From the NCBI GenBank assembly GCA_021157645.1, contig JAGGWC010000196.1:1-5764 (forward strand): 5,764 bases of DNA. Direction: 5' to 3'. The notes below the pieces were generated by a model. That model saw only the letters and a program-made list of their open reading frames with translations, searched no databases and was not told the origin of the DNA. This stretch comes from Candidatus Cloacimonadota bacterium (lineage in GTDB: Bacteria > Cloacimonadota > Cloacimonadia > Cloacimonadales > TCS61). Of the stretch, positions 3,181 through 5,764 are shown in pieces. A program made the position numbers and the translations under genes. Positions within the stretch are counted from its first letter, which is position 1. Each line of letters starts with the position of its first letter.

Positions 3181-5764
3181 ATGCACATTACTATTAACGG
3201 TAAAGTATACGATGCTAAACCTGAACAAATGGTTATAGAGGTAGCTCGAGAAAACGGAATTTATATTCCAAGTTTGTGCTATCATCCAAAGATAGGAAAA
3301 GCAGGAAAATGCAGGGTGTGTGTAGTGGAAGTGGAAGGTATTGGAGGATTACAAACTTCTTGTACAACACAGGTTTCTGAGGGCATGAAGGTAGTAACAA
3401 ACAGTGAAAATATTCTGGAAGCTCAGAGAATGGTCGTGAATTTAATGCTGGCAAACGGCAGACACGATTGCATTAAATGCGAGCAAAATGGAGACTGTGA
3501 ATTACAGGATGCTGCATATTATCTGGGAATCGAAAATCCGCCGTACCAATTTGGAATTATTGAACCTCAGATTGATGATTCGGCAGAGATGATCCAAGTA
3601 GATCGTTCCAAATGTATTGAATGTGGTCGTTGTGTAGCAGCTTGCAATAATACTGTAGTTAATGAAGTATTAGAATTCGGGAACCGAGGATTTGATACAA
3701 AGATAATATTCGATAATGATCTTCTGATGGGAGAATCATCCTGTGTCCAATGCGGTGAATGCGTTCAAATTTGTCCGGTCGGTGCTCTAATTGATAAACG
3801 AGCAATTGGAAAAGGCAGAACATGGGAACTCGATAAAGTTGAAACTGTCTGTCCGTATTGCGGAGTCGGTTGCAAATTAGAACTTCATATAGATAGGAAA
3901 ACAGATGAAATAGTTCGCATTACAGGTGTAGAAGACTCTCCTACGAATGAAGGAATGCTATGTGTAAAAGGTCGTTATGGTTTCGATTTCGTGAAAAGTG
4001 ACGAACGTCTCACAACTCCTTTGATAAAAGAAAATGGTAAATTAAGAGAAGCAAGCTGGGATGAAGCTATTACATTAGTTGCTTCCAAATTCAATGGAAT
4101 AAAGAAAAAATTTGGTAGTGATGCTATTGCCGGACTTGCCTCTGCCAAAGTTACAAATGAAGAAAATTTTGTTTTCCAAAAATTAATCAGAAGGGAGGTG
4201 GGTACAAATAATATAGATCATTGTGCCCGACTCTGACATAGTTCTACAGTAGCCGGTCTGGCTGCTTCACTCGGTAGTGGTGCTATGACAAACGATATTG
4301 CAGGTATCAAAAAAGCTGATGTTATTTTGATCATCGGATCAGATACTTCTGCTGCTCATCCCATAATTGCAGCTCGTATCAAACAGGCAGTAAGAGAAGG
4401 AATTTCCAAACTTATCGTTATCGATCCCAAAAAAATCGCAATGGCTGATTTTGCTGAAATTTACGCTGCACAACGTCCGGGAAGTGATGTTGCTGTACTG
4501 AATTGTATGATGCATGAAATCCTAAAAAATGGTTGGGAAGATAAAAAATACATCAAAGAAAGATTAGAAAATTTCGATGAATTCAAAACAGAAGTTTCAA
4601 AAGATAAATATTCACCCGAAAATGTTGAAAAGCTTTCAGGAATTCCTGCCAATATTCTCAAAGATATTGCTGAATTGTTCGGAAATGCAAAAACAGCATC
4701 TCTTTTTTATGCAATGGGAATTACACAACACACAACAGGTATAGACAATGTTTGGTCAACTGCAAATCTGCAAATGATCTGCGGGAATCTTGGTATTGAA
4801 GGCGGCGGAGTAAATCCGCTTCGCGGTCAGTCAAATGTTCAGGGTGCTTGCGATATGGGTGGACTTCCCAATGTTTATCCGGGTTATCAAAAAGTTGTAG
4901 ATGAAAATGTACAGAAAAAGTTTGAAAAAGCCTGGAACTGTAAATTGGATAACAAAAATGGAATCACTATTACTGAAATGATCGACGCTGCTTATGATGG
5001 AACATTGAAAGCTCTTTATATAATGGGCGAAAATCCTTATCTTTCAGATCCGGATCAGAACCATGTTATTAAAGCTTTAGAAAATACAGAATTCCTCGTA
5101 GTTCAGGATATGTTCATCACCGAAACAGCAGAGTTTGCTGATGTTATTTTACCGGCTGCTGCTTATGCAGAAAAAGACGGACATTTCACAAATACCGAAC
5201 GCAGAGTTCAAAGAGTAAATAAAGTTATTGAACCACCCGAAGGCGTGAAAACCGATTGGGAAATCATTCAATTAATTGCCAATGCAATGGGTTCGGACTG
5301 GAATTATAAAACCGTTAGAGATATTACGGATGAGATCAATGAACTTACTCCACAATACGGTGGAATTACATGGGATCGCGTGGGTAGAAATGGACTTCAA
5401 TGGCCATGCCCGAATACAGATCATCCGGGGACATCGTATCTTCATAAAGGAAAATTTGTTCGCGGAAAAGGACTTTTAAAAGCAATTCCTTTCAAAGAGC
5501 CTGATGAACTTCCCGATGAAGAATATCCACTGATCATGACTACCGGACGTGTATTACAACATTTCCATACAGGAACAATGACCAGAAAAACGGAAGGACT
5601 GAACCGTTTGGCAGGGCCAATGGTGATGATATCTGTCGAGGATGCTGAAGATATGGGAATCGGCAATAACGAAAAAGTAAGCATTTCCACCAGACGGGGA
5701 ACAATTCAAGCACCGGCTTTCGTAACTAAGCGAATTCAAAAAGGTGTGATTTACATTCCGTTCC
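3181..5764 (+). CDS. fdhA: Selenocysteine-containing NAD-linked formate dehydrogenase catalytic subunit, FdhA/FdsA-like (3' end outside window)
   Basis: This is the Mo/W-bis-pterin subunit that oxidises formate to CO2 or runs in reverse. It reads as one frame through TGA 4234-4236 (Sec352) to the window edge: 861 complete codons, probably lacking only a few dozen. The NuoG-like front end carries a [2Fe-2S] cluster (C33, C44, C47, C61), a His-Cys [4Fe-4S] cluster (H95, C97, C100, C106) and two ferredoxin-type [4Fe-4S] clusters (C145/148/151/155 and C188/191/194/198). The catalytic part has its own [4Fe-4S] cluster (C224, C227, C231, C261), then HCARL-Sec-H, where E. coli FdhH has HCARV-Sec-H. 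R548 in NPLRGQSNVQGACDMG fits the FdhH active-site Arg: 196 residues after Sec here, 193 in FdhH. MGENP (615-619) and the C-terminal pterin-binding domain (from about 781, TTGR, HFHTGTMTR) follow. GGAGGG (3172-3177) precedes the ATG. There is no twin-arginine signal, so it is cytosolic. The metal, Mo or W, is undetermined. Confidence 0.95.
4234..4236 (+). other. Selenocysteine codon (UGA) in fdhA
   Basis: TGA lies in frame at residue 352, between CARL and HSSTVAGL. This is the active-site position occupied by Sec140 in E. coli FdhH (CARV-U-HGPSVAGL) and by Cys in many FdsA-type enzymes. The frame continues for more than 500 codons with full family similarity and no other stop. An automatic annotation would wrongly split the gene into a 351-residue fragment and an N-truncated remainder. 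Confidence 0.96.
4248..4266 (+). promoter_or_regulatory. Bacterial SECIS hairpin in the fdhA mRNA
   Basis: AGTAGCC (4248-4254) pairs with GGCTGCT (4260-4266) in seven consecutive pairs, one of them U-G, closing the loop GGTCT (4255-4259). Counting the U of UGA as 1, the loop GGUCU begins at position 22, the same spacing as in E. coli fdhF, whose apical loop also contains GGUCU. The U at position 17 (4250), the bulged base SelB needs in fdhF, is present; here it could also form a U-G wobble. A lower stem may form between AGT 4240-4242 and ACT 4269-4271. SelB with Sec-tRNA would bind here to recode the UGA. The same bases encode conserved residues (VAGLAA). Confidence 0.9.

Noticed and set aside
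3181..4236. A complete 351-residue ferredoxin-like/truncated dehydrogenase ending at TGA, or a gene broken by a nonsense mutation
   Set aside because: The frame resumes directly with the conserved His and VAGL of the Sec site, a SECIS hairpin follows at the proper spacing, and no other stop appears for more than 500 codons.
5276..5479. 67-codon plus-strand frame inside fdhA
   Set aside because: It is an alternative-frame shadow; the fdhA frame is intact and conserved across it.
3181..5764. UGA reassigned to Trp or Gly in this organism
   Set aside because: Trp is encoded by TGG throughout, UGA ends the nuoE-type gene in the same operon, and the single in-frame UGA lies exactly at the catalytic Sec position.

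Overview
The window is AT-rich bacterial DNA from an organism that cannot be named from this sequence alone. Two divergent gene clusters share a control region at about 789-1059. The rightward cluster encodes a cytosolic NAD+-linked, selenocysteine-containing formate dehydrogenase. The organism must therefore have selenocysteine insertion machinery (SelA/B/C/D), a molybdenum or tungsten bis-pterin cofactor and an anaerobic or facultative metabolism. UGA is an ordinary stop elsewhere in the same operon (the nuoE-type gene), so the in-frame TGA in the formate dehydrogenase gene is local recoding, not a changed genetic code.

Left side, minus strand: a two-gene operon reads leftward. It encodes a DsrE/DsrF-family protein (start at 788), then a TusA/SirA-family sulfur-carrier protein (403 to 179). 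It ends in a strong intrinsic terminator (136-166). Positions 1-135 hold nothing I can support. The region between the clusters contains a perfect 7-5-7 inverted repeat (1002-1020) that looks like an operator, and weak promoter candidates on both strands.

Right side, plus strand: four tightly packed genes form one operon. They are (1) a small lysine-rich protein resembling the thioredoxin-like N-terminal domain normally fused to NuoF/HydB/FdsB proteins, with its cluster cysteines mostly lost; (2) a NuoE-type [2Fe-2S] subunit; (3) a NuoF-type FMN/[4Fe-4S] NAD(H)-binding subunit without that N-terminal domain; and (4) a long FdhA whose NuoG-like ferredoxin front end is fused to a molybdopterin oxidoreductase. 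FdhA carries Sec352 at TGA 4234-4236, with a SECIS hairpin just behind it. It is still open at the right edge of the window.

The order NuoE-NuoF-FdhA matches the soluble FdsGBA-type NAD+ formate dehydrogenases. Electrons would pass from formate at the Mo/W-Sec site, through the five FdhA clusters, to the NuoF [4Fe-4S] cluster and FMN, then to NAD+, or in reverse for CO2 reduction. The divergent DsrE/TusA pair may supply sulfur (or selenium) for cofactor maturation, but that link is inferred from position only. The most unusual points are the detached, degenerate Trx-like protein encoded upstream of nuoE, the Sec version of an FdsA-like subunit, and the sulfur-relay pair facing it.
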